From the NCBI GenBank assembly GCA_963575645.1, contig OY754466.1:40580001-40644000 (forward strand): a stretch of DNA of 64,000 nucleotides, written 5' to 3'. Numbering within the stretch: position 1 is the first letter of the stretch; each line of letters starts with the position of its first letter. The notes beneath the pieces are model-generated. The model saw nothing but the letters and a program-made list of their open reading frames with translations, was not told where the DNA came from and ran no database searches. The position numbers were made by a program, and so were the translations under genes. The stretch is from Xanthostigma xanthostigma (Eukaryota; Arthropoda; Insecta; Raphidioptera; Raphidiidae). This document shows positions 19,488-29,655 of the stretch, in pieces.

Positions 19488-20182
19488 CTAGTGGTCCCGG
19501 CCGGTTTCACCCGAGTGCAAAAGAACGAATGGGGAAGGGAGATGAATGTTATGTGTCCAAATTTCATGATGATCAGAGTTACCGTTCAAAAGTTTTTGTC
19601 GATAAAAAGCAGTATTTATACTTTTTATAAAATATATAGATAATTTTCTTTAAATCTAAAATTAATAAGATATAATAAATATTTAATTGAAAACACTGTA
19701 GGAAAATTATTTTTATAAAGGCACCTATAGTTGTAGCAGTTTTCAAATGATCTATTAATCAGATTTATTTAATTTTAATTAGTCGTAAAAAAATTAAAAT
19801 AAAAAATGTAAGAAAGTAATGTAGAAAATAAAAATAAAATAAAAATATGTTCGCCCAACGGAGGACTCGAACCCACGATTCTGATATTAAGAGTCGCGTG
19901 CTCTACCGACTGAGCTAGCCGGGCTTGCCAATGTACGACGTTAATATTGGAATATTTAGTTAGAGCATTTCACCTGAATAGACGCTAATTTTGAGGTACA
20001 TTTTGGAACATTTTTCATTGATGCTCTGCTTCTATTGGTCGTAGCGTGATATTATATAGCCTATAGTCTTCCTCGATAAATGGGCTATCCAACAAAAAAA
20101 AATTCAATTCGAACCAGTAGTTCCTGAGGTTAGTGCGTTCAACCAAACAAACAGACTCTTCAGCTTTATATATTAGTATAGA
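19488..20182 (-). mobile_element. Non-autonomous Helitron Hel-A, copy 1 (full length)
   Basis: A 695-bp element on the minus strand. It starts TCTATACTAATATATAAAGC after a host A at 20183, and ends with a GC-rich hairpin (CACTCGGGTGAAACCGG...), GGGACCA and CTAG before a host T at 19487. No target duplication is present, as expected. Internal landmarks are AGCCCATTTATCGAGGAAG, a tRNA-Lys-like segment (19852-19924), and GTGCAAAAGAACGAATGG. Full copies are at 32756 and 43461, with fragments at 9105, 10010, 37185, 52649 and 57003. Confidence 0.9.
19852..19924 (-). tRNA. tRNA-Lys(CTT)-like segment inside Hel-A, probably a pseudogene
   Basis: The minus strand is 73 nt. The acceptor stem GCCCGGC pairs with GTTGGGC at all seven positions (two G-U). 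The D arm TAGCTCAGTCGGTAGAGC (A box) and the GGTTCGAGTCC T loop (B box) are intact, and the anticodon loop CTCTTAA gives CTT. The anticodon stem has lost most pairs (CGCGA against TATCA), and the T stem has one mismatch, so charging is doubtful. Polymerase III promoter boxes are preserved. The same segment occupies the same place in the other two full Hel-A copies, so it was acquired before this family spread. Confidence 0.75.
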
Positions 20183-20252
20183 TAGGGATACAATTTTTAA
20201 AACATAGTCCTATCAAAGCCGTTACATTGTCGGATTTTCTTTCCTTTTTTAG
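20183..20252. other. Short spacer between Helitron and hAT element
   Basis: Nothing recognised. Confidence 0.4.
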
Positions 20253-20501
20253 CAGAGCCGTAACGAGAACCTCGGGGGCCCCGGGGCAAGAAATAAAATC
20301 GGGGTTCCCTACGTAGAATTAAAAAAGTGCTTTTTTGCAATGGGTTTTTTACATACAATTCTAGAGGTAATTTGTGGGTTCCAAAAAGTAAAAAACGAGT
20401 GTGGACACCTTCGAATCCCTAAAAAGAGTCTCCTTTGGGACCCCTTTTCGTCTGGGGCCCCGGGGCACCGCCCCGCTTGCTTCATTGTCAGTACGGCTCT
20501 G
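20253..20501. mobile_element. hAT-like MITE with CAGAGCCGTA ends
   Basis: A 249-bp segment starting CAGAGCCGTAACGAG and ending TCAGTACGGCTCTG, a 10-bp perfect inverted terminus. Subterminal GC runs (GGGGCCCCGGGGCA) occur near both ends. The flanking octamers (TTTTTTAG and TTCTTTGA) only partly agree, so the duplication is decayed or the superfamily call is wrong. Confidence 0.65.
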
Positions 20502-21300
20502 TTCTTTGAACAGGTTAAGCATATTAATATATCTCTTGACAATATAATCTAATTTGACAAAAATGTATGATATTTTATTTCCTGAATTGTTGTTTCACTG
20601 TAGGTAGGTATAGAGTCGTGAATATGAAATCTAGGTAATTAAAAGTCAATTTATATTTTATTGTAGGCAGCAACTTAATAGTAGCTAGCTATTTTAAGTA
20701 TTAAAGCTGCTTCTTTTATTTAAAACAAAAGGTGAGGTCACACTGGTTCATAAGGCACTATACGAACATCATTCGTCATTTTGTTTCGTTATTAGATTCT
20801 ATAAAAAAAATGAATGAACAAAAAGAGAGGAGCAAAACAAAAGAAGATTAATTTTATTATGCATACACACATTATCTGTATTATTTTTTATGCTGGGTGC
20901 AACAATAATAATTATAAATTCCAGTCAGACGCATAGCAGTTAAATTTCCAATAATTCTTGCAGACTGCAAGTATACGTGCTCTATTACCGCTTTGAGCAT
21001 CAGAGTTGAGTTTCGCTCATAAAAATAATTATATCAAGGATAATTTTGCAGGAAACCGAATCAAATCATATAGCTTTTCGAAAAAAGGAGATTCTCTTCT
21101 GTAAAACGGAACTAATTCTAGATAGATTTGAGATCATAAACCGTTCTAAAACTGAAGTTGAAAATCGCGAAGATCATAATTGTCGATTGAGCTGTAACGT
21201 CCGAACTGTACAGGTCGCAACTCTTGACGGATATACTTGTTTAATTGTTTATTCGCTTTGACTTTACTATCAGAATACAGTAAAACGCGTTCAATTTAAA
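20502..21300. other. Unassigned stretch
   Basis: No gene recognised. A 71-residue frame (21046-21261) has no known domain. Confidence 0.4.
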
Positions 21301-21405
21301 CAGACATTAAATTTTTTTAAAAATTAAATAGATAATTTACTACTAATTGTTAAAAATAAAAACAAAACAGACATTAACGCAGTCAGAGTCACGGGTAAAT
21401 GCTAG
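21301..21405 (+). mobile_element. Helitron 3' end fragment
   Basis: ATTAACGCAGTCAGAGTCACG, then GGTAAATG and CTAG before a T near 21402-21406, fits the Helitron 3' pattern with a decayed hairpin. The body upstream could not be matched within the window. Confidence 0.5.
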
Positions 21406-22571
21406 TAGGTACATATTATGTTAATTACTACCAAACCGACATTTTAGACTAGAGTTGTGGATTTTCCGGATTTTGAAACAGAAAATTTTCTGTAAAACTT
21501 TTCGGATAATTTCTGGAAATTTTTCTAAGCCACTAAATTAATAAGGTATTGTAAAATCAAACTATATCGTTCACTAGAGGCTTCAAGTAAACAAAACGAA
21601 TATTTTCAGCAGGTGTGGATGCGTGGTGTCATTTTGAGGTTTTTTCTTCCAACAAAAAAAAATAATCTAGTGCTGTTTACATGAGGGGAATTCCCTTCAT
21701 AACTGCAGCAGCCAGTGGTGCCATCGTTTATGAAATAACAGGAGAAATGAGTGATTCAATTTCTGAGTGCTCTTTCATTATGAAATAAGATGAACTGACT
21801 TGTTATGAGTTGCAAATTAAGCAATACGACAAATATTAAGTAAAACAGAATCTAACTTAATTTTATTCATGTGGATTACAAAGTTAGATTTATAATCTGT
21901 AGTTTTTGTTTAAATGGTACAGAAATTGACTAATAAAACAAAGTAAGGAAAGTTCAATTGTGTCCTATAAAAAATTTACTAAAAAATTGTCTTTTTGACA
22001 TTGAAAATATTCCGGAAAAACATAGTGGAACATTTTCCTCCCCATATTACTATTTTAGACTCATGTTAGTTATGTTTTTGAAACATTCAGTAGTATTTTT
22101 TATTATTAAAACAAAGCACTTATTTAATACTTAATGTGTTCAAGGCATTAAAAACATGTTGAAAATTAATGATTTTAATGTACGCCCAGTAAGTTAATTT
22201 TTGTTTAATGACTTCTCGTGTCGTCGATTAACTTCGTATTGTAAGATGTTAAAGCAAATAATACACCTCATTTCATAAGATAAGAAATGAAAAAGTTTAT
22301 ATTGTACAGAAATTAATGCCAATTAATAATAATATATAAAATAGTATCACGATTTTTTGTTTATAATCTGCAAAATTTTAGTCAGCCTGTATTTCTGTCA
22401 TTGAATCCGGAAAATATATTTCCAAAACTGTGTTTTTATCACCGAATTCTGAAAAAATGTTTCGAGAATTCTTCTCTATCAGAATCGCTCGAGAACTCCT
22501 TGACCAATTTTAATGAAAAATAGTATTGTGACACCCAGAGATATCAGAAACAATTTAAAGCTGTTTATATA
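21406..22571. other. Unassigned AT-rich stretch
   Basis: No gene found. Several degenerate runs of TTTTCCGGA/TTTCTGAAAA flavour near 21450-21530 and 22000-22030 hint at an old diverged repeat, but no clean termini were found. Confidence 0.4.
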
Positions 22572-22987
22572 CTATTATCGGCCCGGTTCGGCTTCGCTCG
22601 AATTTGTACATTACGTTGCAAAATTGATCTCCAAAAAAAGCACTTTTATTTTAACTCGATAATATATATTGCCAATGTCCGCCGAGAATGTTGGAATACA
22701 TAGTTGAAAAAAATTTTAGTAAAAATTTCAAACCACTTCCAAAATTGTCTTCCTAAAACTATCTTGTACAGTAAATGATTTTAAGAAGACTATTTTGAAA
22801 GTAGATTCATATTTTCACTAAAAATTTTTTCAACGATGATATATAGCCTATGTTCATTTTGAAGGTCCATTCTAAATATTGGTGAAAAAATAATGTTGAA
22901 ATCGAATGAGTAGTTTCGGAGATTACCTTCTATATCCATGAAACTTACAAACTTTACCATCTTTATAATATTAGTATTTAGTATAGA
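22572..22987 (-). mobile_element. Non-autonomous Helitron, family Hel-D, copy 1
   Basis: On the minus strand it starts TCTATACTAAATACTAATAT at 22987 and proceeds through GGATATAGAAGGTAATCTCC and GAATGGACCTTCAAAATG to GAGCGAAGCCGAACCGGGCC near 22575. The terminal CTAG is mutated. It matches 62537-62762 and the fragment at 40698. Non-coding. Confidence 0.7.
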
Positions 22988-23095
22988 CTTAAAAAATCGT
23001 ATGTCAGCTGTCATCGCTACAATCGTATATGAAAGGTTCAAGTCAAAAACAAAATTAAAATTTTTGAAAAAACCCTCGACGAGTATGTTGTAATA

Positions 23096-23401
23096 ACGGG
23101 TGATTTTTTAAGAGGTATAGGATTTGATTTTCAAAAAAAAACACAAAAAATTTGAAAAAATTGATGAAATCTTTATTGGAATCGATAGAACGATCAATTT
23201 AATTTAATGTTTGAAGATGATTTCATGCAAATGTTGGCCGCGGCTCCGCTGTAGATTTCCCATGCGCAAGGTCCAATTTTGGCATACTCTCTCCAACATA
23301 TCGGCCAATATTTCACGAATAAACGCTTCAATATTGGCTTCCAGTGCGTCAATCGTTGCTGGTTTATCCCTGAAGACATGAGCCTTGACATGGCCCCACA
23401 A
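23096..23401 (-). mobile_element. mariner/IS630-like element, 3' portion
   Basis: The terminus at 23096 reads ACGGGTGATTTTTTAAGAGG directly after TA, consistent with a Tc1/mariner-type end. Upstream on the minus strand lies the C-terminus of a transposase. The element is 5'-truncated at about 23401 and sits within the left arm of a TIR element. Confidence 0.65.
23204..23401 (-). pseudogene. Transposase C-terminus, IS630/Tc1/mariner superfamily
   Basis: A minus-strand frame of 65 residues reads WGHVKAHVFRDKPATIDALE, then ANIEAFIREILADMLERVCQ, NWTLRMGNLQRSRGQHLHEI and IFKH followed by a stop. From memory this is the end of a DDE-type transposase group found in many arthropods: the WG.VK..V tryptophan block, a helix with 'ALE.NI..FI.EI', 'VC.NW..R' and 'GQHL.EI.FKH'. 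In the intact enzyme this region follows the last catalytic acidic residue, and no catalytic residue remains here. The frame is open from the truncation point to the natural stop. The enzyme would cut and paste the element at TA; the remnant cannot. Confidence 0.8.
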
Positions 23402-23760
23402 GAGTTAGAAGAAGAATTAAATAAAATTCTAAAATCCCCCGACTTAAAACACGTAAGTAACCAAAGAAAATTCGTCGGGGGATGCCATTCGCTGCCCTGA
23501 AATGACCTAAAATATTGCAATTTTAAAGTATGTGACTGATTGAAATCACGTTTGGTACGTGAATAACAGTCTGGAGTCTAATTTATATTCTTACATTCTT
23601 AATTCAGGGCAGCGAATGGCAGCCCTCGACGGATTTTCTTTGGTTACTTACCTACGTTAAGTCGGGGGGTTTTAGAATTTTATTTAATTCTTTTTCTATT
23701 ACAACATTTACATTCGTCGTGGGTTTTTTCAAAATTTTTATTTTTTTTATTTTAAACTTT

Positions 23761-23961
23761 TTATAGATTTTGTAATTTAATTAATTTAATCGTAATATCT
23801 ATCTAAGAACAATCGCAGATGAATTACAAACCCTTTACAGAAAACCGCATCTGAATTGATCAAACCGTTTTCCAAATAAATGGCGACATTCGAGTGCACA
23901 AACAAACAAACTAACAAACAAACCGACATTAACGCGAGCGAAATCGCAGGTACCGGCTAGT
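23761..23961 (+). mobile_element. Helitron 3' end fragment
   Basis: ACAAACAAACCGACATTAACG, then GCGAGCGAAATCGC, AGGTACCGG and CTAG before a T at about 23958-23962. The hairpin GCGAG.../...TCGC is short, as expected for a Helitron terminus. The 5' end was not located. Confidence 0.5.
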
Positions 23962-24475
23962 TTCTAATATATAGCGAATCATTTAAATGGATTTACGCAT
24001 TAATTGAAGCAATTAAATCGTGTAAGCTAAGTCAAAATTGTATTATTTAATTGATGATTTCGTTCGAACCCTGTCGTGAAATCATCAGCACAAACACCGC
24101 AGGATCCAGCAGTGCAGTCGGTAATACAGGTACCTATATGTATAAATGAAGGTGTGTACACGTTGCGTTGCCACAGGTATAAGGTAGCCTAATTGAAGCC
24201 CATTTGCTACTCTGTATATATCTCGTCGATATAAAAGTAAACGCCAAGTTGGGAAGCGATTAGAGCGGTGCGCGTTTCTACGATGCGAATCGACTTAAAT
24301 AAAAGTCATTTATCAATGTACATATTACTAAATATTTTTAATACATTTAGCCGTCAGCTGTCGAACAGTCTAAGTTGCAAAATGTGCAAAAATTATTTTA
24401 GATAATTTCCGTATGCATAAAAAATGATACGACTCAAAATAGTGTGGTTTTAGTGTTTTATCATGAAAAATCCCA
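23962..24475. other. Unassigned stretch with a TATA-box candidate
   Basis: GATATAAAAG near 24228 is a strong TATA consensus, with a GC-richer segment (24240-24290) downstream. No coding frame with a known domain follows and no initiator is convincing. It may be a remnant promoter, a retroelement 5' end, or chance. Confidence 0.3.
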
Positions 24476-24652
24476 GCTAATTGGGCGACGAGACCATTCC
24501 AACTCAAAAAATATTGGCATTTGATATAGTATAATAAAGCAATGAAAATTTTATATCGTGACGTATGGGTATAATGGCTAGTTTTAAATATGATATTTGC
24601 TATTCATTGGCATGGTTACCTAATAATAATAATATTTATAATAATAATAGTT

Positions 24653-25992
24653 AGGTACGCGGTGACAAAAGTGCCTTGCAACTCCCAAACGGATGATAAG
24701 CACGTTTTTGTATAGTTCGAGTGTCGTTCTCGAAATCCGTGTTGTCGAGTAGGGGTCTGGCGTCCGGCGTTGCGCGGCTATAGTATTTTTTCCGAATTTT
24801 GCCCAGCGGTTCCAAAAATCATTTCCCAAACGGATGGAAATTACTGGAGGGCATCTACGCAAACCCCCAATTACCGGAAAAATATTTTCATCCGATTTGA
24901 TATTTGCAAAGAGCTCTTCCAGAAGCTCTAAAAAAAAATGGAAAAAAGGGGGGGAAAAAATTTCCTCATTTGAACTTGAAAGTTGGCAGGGAGATATAGT
25001 TCGTGTCTGAGAATATGTAAAAAAATTGTTTTTGCTCTATGTATCGCGATCGCTTTGTAACAATTTTCCAAAATTTAAATGGGCCAAATTTGATAAAGTA
25101 ATTCCCAAATGGATGAAAATTTGCCCACAGGTTCTTTGACACTTAGGTACAGAACATCGAAAAATTATTTTCATCCAAATTTGTTGCGGTCAAGTCCAGA
25201 TCATCCATAATAATGCTCCGATATATTCATTATCACGGGAAACTGTAGGATCTGAATGTTCAATCTTTAATGTGGAAAGGCCGATTACAATCAAACTGTG
25301 TATTATTGTCCTAAACATTGATGAGACTATTTTCCTCTGATTTGACGATTATGAAGGGAACACTCCGACTTTTGGACCGTGTGAACGCTCCAAGCGCATA
25401 CTTCATCCACAAATTAGCTAGTATCTCTTTACTAGCGTTTGACTCGCTTTGCTCGTGAATTAAATTTGGTTATTATATAGGCCGATTGATACCAAAGTAT
25501 ATATTATGTATAGCCACATATTATCAGAAAATTTACGGAGAACTCCGGGATCAAAATCACGCGCGCTGGCGGGGTTTTTTGTTATTTGGCATAGTTTAGC
25601 CAGGCGCATTTTGGATGAAAACTTTTTTTTCTAATAACATAAATAATAACCATTCATATCAGTCCGGTTGCATGCATGCGGCTGATGATTTTTTTCATTT
25701 CGGAGTCTGGGTCCATTTAATTGTACTGCAGGCTACGGCAAGGATCAAATCGGATGAAAATATTTTTCCGGTAATTGGGGGTTTGCGTAGATGCCCTCCA
25801 GTCATTTTCATCCGTTTGGGAAATGATTTTTGGAACCGCTGGGCAAAATTCGGAAAAAATACTATAGCCGTTCAACGCCGGACGCCAGACCCCTACTCGA
25901 CAACACGGATTTCGAGAACGACACTCGAACTATACAAAAACGTGCTTATCATCCGTTTGGGAGTTGCAAGGCACTTTTGTCACCGCGTACTT
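24653..25992. mobile_element. Large TIR element with about 240-bp inverted ends
   Basis: The ends GTACGCGGTGACAAAAGTGC and its inverse GCACTTTTGTCACCGCGTAC begin arms that pair for about 240 bp (24655-24895 with 25750-25990). The flanks read TTAG on the left and TTAA on the right, so a TTAA target is possible. Subterminal and internal copies of TTCCCAAACGGATG occur near 24692, 24827, 25105 and inverted near 25805 and 25950. The only open frames on the arms are mirror images of each other and have no known domain. Non-autonomous; superfamily undetermined. Confidence 0.75.
25405..25450 (-). mobile_element. Helitron 3' end-like motif inside the large TIR element
   Basis: On the minus strand CACGAGCAAAGCGAGTCAAA, CG and CTAG before a T near 25432. 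It has the hairpin-like GC motif and the CTAG|T end, but no body can be assigned. Confidence 0.35.
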
Positions 25993-26412
25993 AACTATAA
26001 TATCTAACAATATTTTCACGTCGAGTAAAGCTTAGCTAATTTCTTTCTGACAGATCTACAAAACAAAAGAACAGCTGTTTTTTTTTTATTTTTTAAATAT
26101 GTATTTCCGAAACTATAAAGTTTAGAAAAAAATTTCTTGAAAAAATTAATGGAATAAACCGTTATGAAAAGTATACCATTATACTTATATAAAAAACAAC
26201 GTAATAGCATATCTCTTTCGCGCATGCGCCGATATTTGCGTATCAAACATCCTTCCAAAATTTGGTTACGTTCCGTTTATACGTTTGACCTGTATCGTGT
26301 TCACAAACAGCCGCACAGAGTTTTTCCAAAAATATGTTTTTTGGATTCGGGGAATCTCAAACCGAAAAAATATTGTAAAATTTTGAAAAGTGAATTTTGA
26401 CCTAAACTAGTA

Positions 26413-26714
26413 GGTTAAAAAAAAACATTTTTTTATGCCAAAGTAATAATTTGAATCATAAAAATTGCATTATTACATTGAATGTGTAGTGGTGCGTCGA
26501 GTGTCGATGCTAGCCGAAGCGATACAATCATTGCGAGGGTGAAATCCACGTCGGAATATACAAAGAGTTTGATATTAGCGCCCCGCGGTTTTCTAATTAA
26601 CTCGGTGGAGGTGACATTAATTAATGATCTCAGCAACACTTCAATCTCTCGCCGCCAATGCGTCAATATCAACTGCTCAGTGCATATATGTTACAGGAAA
26701 GGCACTTTTTAATT
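26413..26714. other. Unassigned, moderately GC-rich stretch between R1 copies
   Basis: Open frames run on both strands for 75-80 codons (26482-26712 plus, 26433-26672 minus), but I recognise no domain. It lies exactly between two R1 copies and is GC-richer than either, so it may be older host sequence. Confidence 0.35.
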
Positions 26715-27895
26715 ATGTTTTGTTTAAAAATTCCAATCAATTCGGCAACGGTACTTCAAAATGTTGACATTTGATATATATGTAGTATAATAAAGTAAAA
26801 TAAAATTTCTGATATCGCGTGGGGTGACGCAGGTAATGGCTAGTATTCAATATGATATTTGGTATTCGTTGCCATGGTTACCTACATGATATGTTCCACG
26901 TCATGTAAAATTAACTAGTTTAAGGAGGTTGAACCGTTTTACGAAGATAATGAAAAAAATCTGAAATAAAGTTTTTGAATAGATTTTTTTTTATGACAAA
27001 ATTTTTAGTAAAAAATCCAAAATCATTAGGAGATTTATAAAGTTAAAAATTAAAAAAACTTTTACATGTGAAAATATGTCAACCTAGCATGCAAACGGTA
27101 CATTTTAATTTTTTGCAAATAACCAAATAATGTCAGCAGTTCCGAAAACAAACTATGTAAAGCATCGATGTCTTACGCCTATTTGAATATTTTTTCCAAT
27201 TTAATTAGGAGACTTTTAATCAATAAAAAAAATTATTAAACCTTAGCACTTTTTAATTATGGACTTTTATTCTTGACAATTTTAACAATTTTAACTGAAT
27301 TTTCTACTTTTTAATGATTTAATTTTAATATTTATTACTTCTAATTTCTTTTTTTAATTATTTACTGCAAAAAATATGTAAAATACAGATATTTACATAA
27401 ATTTATTTTTTCTAACCTAACTTTGTACAAAAAATTCAAAAGTTAGTCCATTAAGTAAAATACTGAAATAATTAATATTAAAAAAAAAATATTTATTCCT
27501 TTATGACAATAATTTGTTGGTATCATCGACTTATATCCTTTTGTAAAAATGTATTATGGAAAAGTTCCCATTTAGAATTCGACTTACTTTTGATTGGGAC
27601 TGTAACGCATCAACCTCCTTAAAAAATAAATATAACAATAATCCTTTAAGGAAAGTATACCATTATTATATCAAAAACACCGTTATAGCATATATATTTT
27701 CTGCAAAAACAATAGGGCTCTTTATATTTGCATACCAAACTTCCTCTCAAAATTTGGTTTCAATCCGCTCGTCCGTACTCACAGACAGACGCACAGAGTT
27801 TTTAAAAAAATAAGTTTTTTGGATCCGAGGGACTGCAAAACGAAAAGATATAGAAAAATTTTGAAAAATGATTTTTGACATAAACTAGTACCATT
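26715..27895 (+). repeat. Repeat family R1, copy c, split by a TTAA-flanked MITE
   Basis: The left part (26715-26919) carries the GCAGGTAATGG-CTAG-T junction and TTGCCATGGTTACC. The right part (27623-27895) resumes at AAAGTATACCATTATTATA and ends TTTTGACATAAACTAGTA. The interruption is the 700-bp element at 26920-27622. Confidence 0.75.
26920..27622. mobile_element. TTAA-flanked MITE (family M4), complete copy
   Basis: Inverted ends GGAGGTTGA...TCAACCTCC are flanked by TTAA on both sides (26920-26923; 27619-27622), the target of piggyBac-type transposases. The body is about 695 bp, strongly AT-rich and non-coding, and is the reverse complement of 47338-47975. The TTAA pairing with GGAGG ends is unusual for piggyBac, whose ends usually begin CC, so the superfamily is tentative. 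Confidence 0.65.
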
Positions 27896-28498
27896 CCCCA
27901 TTTTTGTAGTTTTGAGACCAATATGTTTTGATTTTTTTAATCCCGAAAGGTGAACCCAGAACCAGCATTTAACATTGCATCTTTTGCCTCGTATTGTAAA
28001 TATCTATACAGTCTGTAAGGTTCTTACTCCAAGTAATTTTAAATATGAGAAAGACGCCCGACAACTAATGTTAATAATGTCTATTTATAAAAAAATATTT
28101 GGCGATTCACAACAAAACATAGAACAATTTTTAATATAATAACCAGAAAGGTCAAATTCTATATCTTCACTGTGACTGAGTATGTTTGTGGATGGAATGA
28201 CAAATCATTTTTCTTATTAGATTTCTAGATATCACTTATCAACACACGGGAGATATGTGTTTATAAGTGAGTTTATATGTCTGTCTGGATGGAGACAATA
28301 AAAATATATCGTGCTGTCAAAATGACTACCGAGTAGGCTATCAACTTGTGATAACTGCGCCGTGCTATTTCAATAATATCAAATCGTTAACAGAGATTGG
28401 AACTTCTTCCTTATGGAAAAGTCTACTGATCTTTGTAGTTTACTCATTAAGAAACGTTTTTGAGTTATAAGGTCTGGTACGGAAATTTTATGAGTAGT
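27896..28498. other. Unassigned AT-rich stretch
   Basis: Short frames only (such as 28267-28470), none with a recognisable domain. Confidence 0.45.
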
Positions 28499-28654
28499 AA
28501 AATCAAATCTTTGATTAACGTCTGATTAGAACTCTTGAAGTAAATAAAATCTTGTGTTATATTGATTTGTATTTTTATCAATAAATGAAATTATCGACCA
28601 ATTTTTCAGAAAATTGTCTGAAAAATTGGCCGATAATTTTATTTATTGAAGTAG
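28499..28654. mobile_element. M1 family MITE, rearranged copy with hairpin
   Basis: The family left flank (AACGTCTGATTAGAACTC) is followed by GAAGTAAATAAAATC and then directly by the right-half block TTGTGTTATATTGATTTGTA. A second part, TCAATAAATGAAATTATCG...CGATAATTTTATTTATTGA (about 28579-28649), is a near-perfect hairpin with about 33-bp arms. The hammerhead-like core has been lost by deletion. Confidence 0.6.
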
Positions 28655-28765
28655 TAAAATCAATTGGTGAGGTGTTATGCTCCACCGTTTCAAGTGTGGC
28701 GTTACGCTCGTCCACTTCAAAAGAGACAAACATATATACCTGTAGGATGTAACGCGCGAGGGTTG
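28655..28765 (+). repeat. Dispersed repeat R6, copy a
   Basis: AAAATCAATTGGTGAGGTG, TCCACCGTTTCAAGTGTG and CTTCAAAAGAGACAAACATA recur inverted at 54080-54185. Confidence 0.7.
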
Positions 28766-28834
28766 AGATTTCGAGTAATGGAGGTTTTGGAGCTTGAAGG
28801 GAAGGGAACAAAACATTTTTTCGAGTTTTGAAGG

Positions 28835-28877
28835 TTTCCGACTTATCGAGGTACGACTTAAAGAGATTCTACTGTAT
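28835..28877 (-). mobile_element. pogo/Tigger-like terminus, isolated
   Basis: On the minus strand CAGTAGAATCTCTTTAAGTC followed by GTACCTCGATAAGTCG resembles a pogo/Tigger terminal repeat (from memory, CAGTAGAACCTCGATTTA-like) and is preceded by TA. The partner end was not found. Confidence 0.45.
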
Positions 28878-28889
28878 AACACAAAATTC

Positions 28890-29220
28890 TTTATTCTGGC
28901 TACGAGGATGGAAATGCGGGCTCGCATACCGTGATCACAAGATGGTTAGAACCGGGGCTATTTTTCGTGTTAGTTTTGTCTACTTGTTTTAAACAAGAAC
29001 CAATCAGGAAACAGTATCTTGTCACATGGGCGACATGGACAAATGCCCATAAACAAACATCATAACATGGCATCACAGTGTGTGTTCTGTTCAGAGACAA
29101 TTAACGTTCACTTTTTTAACATTCTAACTGTCACTGTGCGTGCGCAAGTCCATCAAGCAAAGTCAGCTTCAAAAGACGCCTCGTGTAACACTAAATCCAG
29201 CGTCACAGCACGCTTGAAAC
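28890..29220 (+). mobile_element. PIF/Harbinger-type MITE, truncated copy
   Basis: GGGGCTATTTTTCGTG, GAACAAGAACCAATCAGG-like and AAACAGTATCTTGTCACATG match 35940-36060 of the intact copy, in the same orientation. Both termini are missing. The next copy is inserted immediately to the right. Confidence 0.65.
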
Positions 29221-29223
29221 TTA

Positions 29224-29652
29224 AGGCCGCTGCACACGAGGCTGGATTTGCCGCTAGATTCCTTGCTAGGTTAGACTAGGTACTAATTTTCTAGAGCTGG
29301 TTTTCTTGATTGCACTTATATGTGTTCGCTTCACACGAGACGTATTTTCAAGCTTGTTTTGTAAGTAGGTTCGGTGCGCGCGCATTGATAGTTAGAAAGG
29401 TAACAAAAGTGCCAAGTGGACGTTTATTGTCTTTGAACAGAACACACACCATGGCACAGTGTTAGTGGGCGTTTGTTCATGTCGCCAAGATACTGTCTCC
29501 TGATTGGTTCTTGCTCAGAACAAGCAAATGACCAAGCTGTTCTAATTTTAAAATCCATCTTGTGAGCTTAGCAGGCGAGCCCGCAATGACGTAGCCAGCC
29601 TGCCGGCCAACAGAAGTCCCAGCAGTGTTTCTAGCATCGTGTGCAGTGGCCT
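29224..29652 (-). mobile_element. PIF/Harbinger-type MITE, complete copy
   Basis: 429 bp with ends AGGCCGCTGCACACGA and TCGTGTGCAGTGGCCT, flanked by TTA on both sides (29221-29223; 29653-29655). A three-base TWA duplication is the Harbinger signature. The interior shares GATTGGTTCTTG and AAGATACTGT with the copy at 35828 in the opposite orientation. Non-coding. Confidence 0.8.
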
Positions 29653-29655
29653 TTA

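Larger units (their letters stand above)
23035..23760. mobile_element. TIR element with about 170-bp arms, split by a mariner-type remnant
   Basis: The left arm (about 23040-23095 plus 23402-23500) and right arm (23605-23760) are inverted copies. Shared blocks are GAAAAAACCC-CGACGA, AAAGAATTAAATAAAATTCT, CCCCCGACTTA, TAACCAAAGAAAAT and TGCCATTCGCTGCCCTGA. The right arm is continuous where the left is interrupted by about 306 bp at a TA. The centre (23501-23604) is unique. Confidence 0.75.
24476..26412 (+). repeat. Repeat family R1, copy b, split by a 1.34-kb TIR element
   Basis: The left part (24476-24650) has CCCAGCTAATTGGGCGACGA, GACGTATGGGTATAATGG-CTAG-T and GGCATGGTTACC. The right part (26000-26412) has CTGACAGATCTACAAAAC, GCGCATGCGCCGAT and TTTTGACCTAAACTAGTA. 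Comparison with uninterrupted copies at 45.8-46.4 and 60.4-60.8 kb shows that the middle is an insertion. Confidence 0.75.

Noticed and set aside
19852..19924. Functional tRNA-Lys gene
   Set aside because: The anticodon stem is unpaired, and the segment is part of a Helitron with two further decayed copies; recorded as tRNA-like instead.
24228..24300. Core promoter with TATA box
   Set aside because: TATAAAAG is present but no initiator, downstream element or coding exon follows convincingly; kept only as a note in the gap entry.
25615..26007. 130-residue frame and its mirror at 24620-24862
   Set aside because: The two frames encode the same residues because they lie on the inverted arms of one TIR element; not genes.
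26482..26712. Possible host exon between two R1 copies
   Set aside because: Open on both strands with no domain, no clear splice sites and no homology that I recognise.
29019..29279. Open frames of 86-94 residues around 28.6-29.3 kb
   Set aside because: They cross boundaries between R6, a pogo-like end and Harbinger MITEs and share no domain with known proteins.
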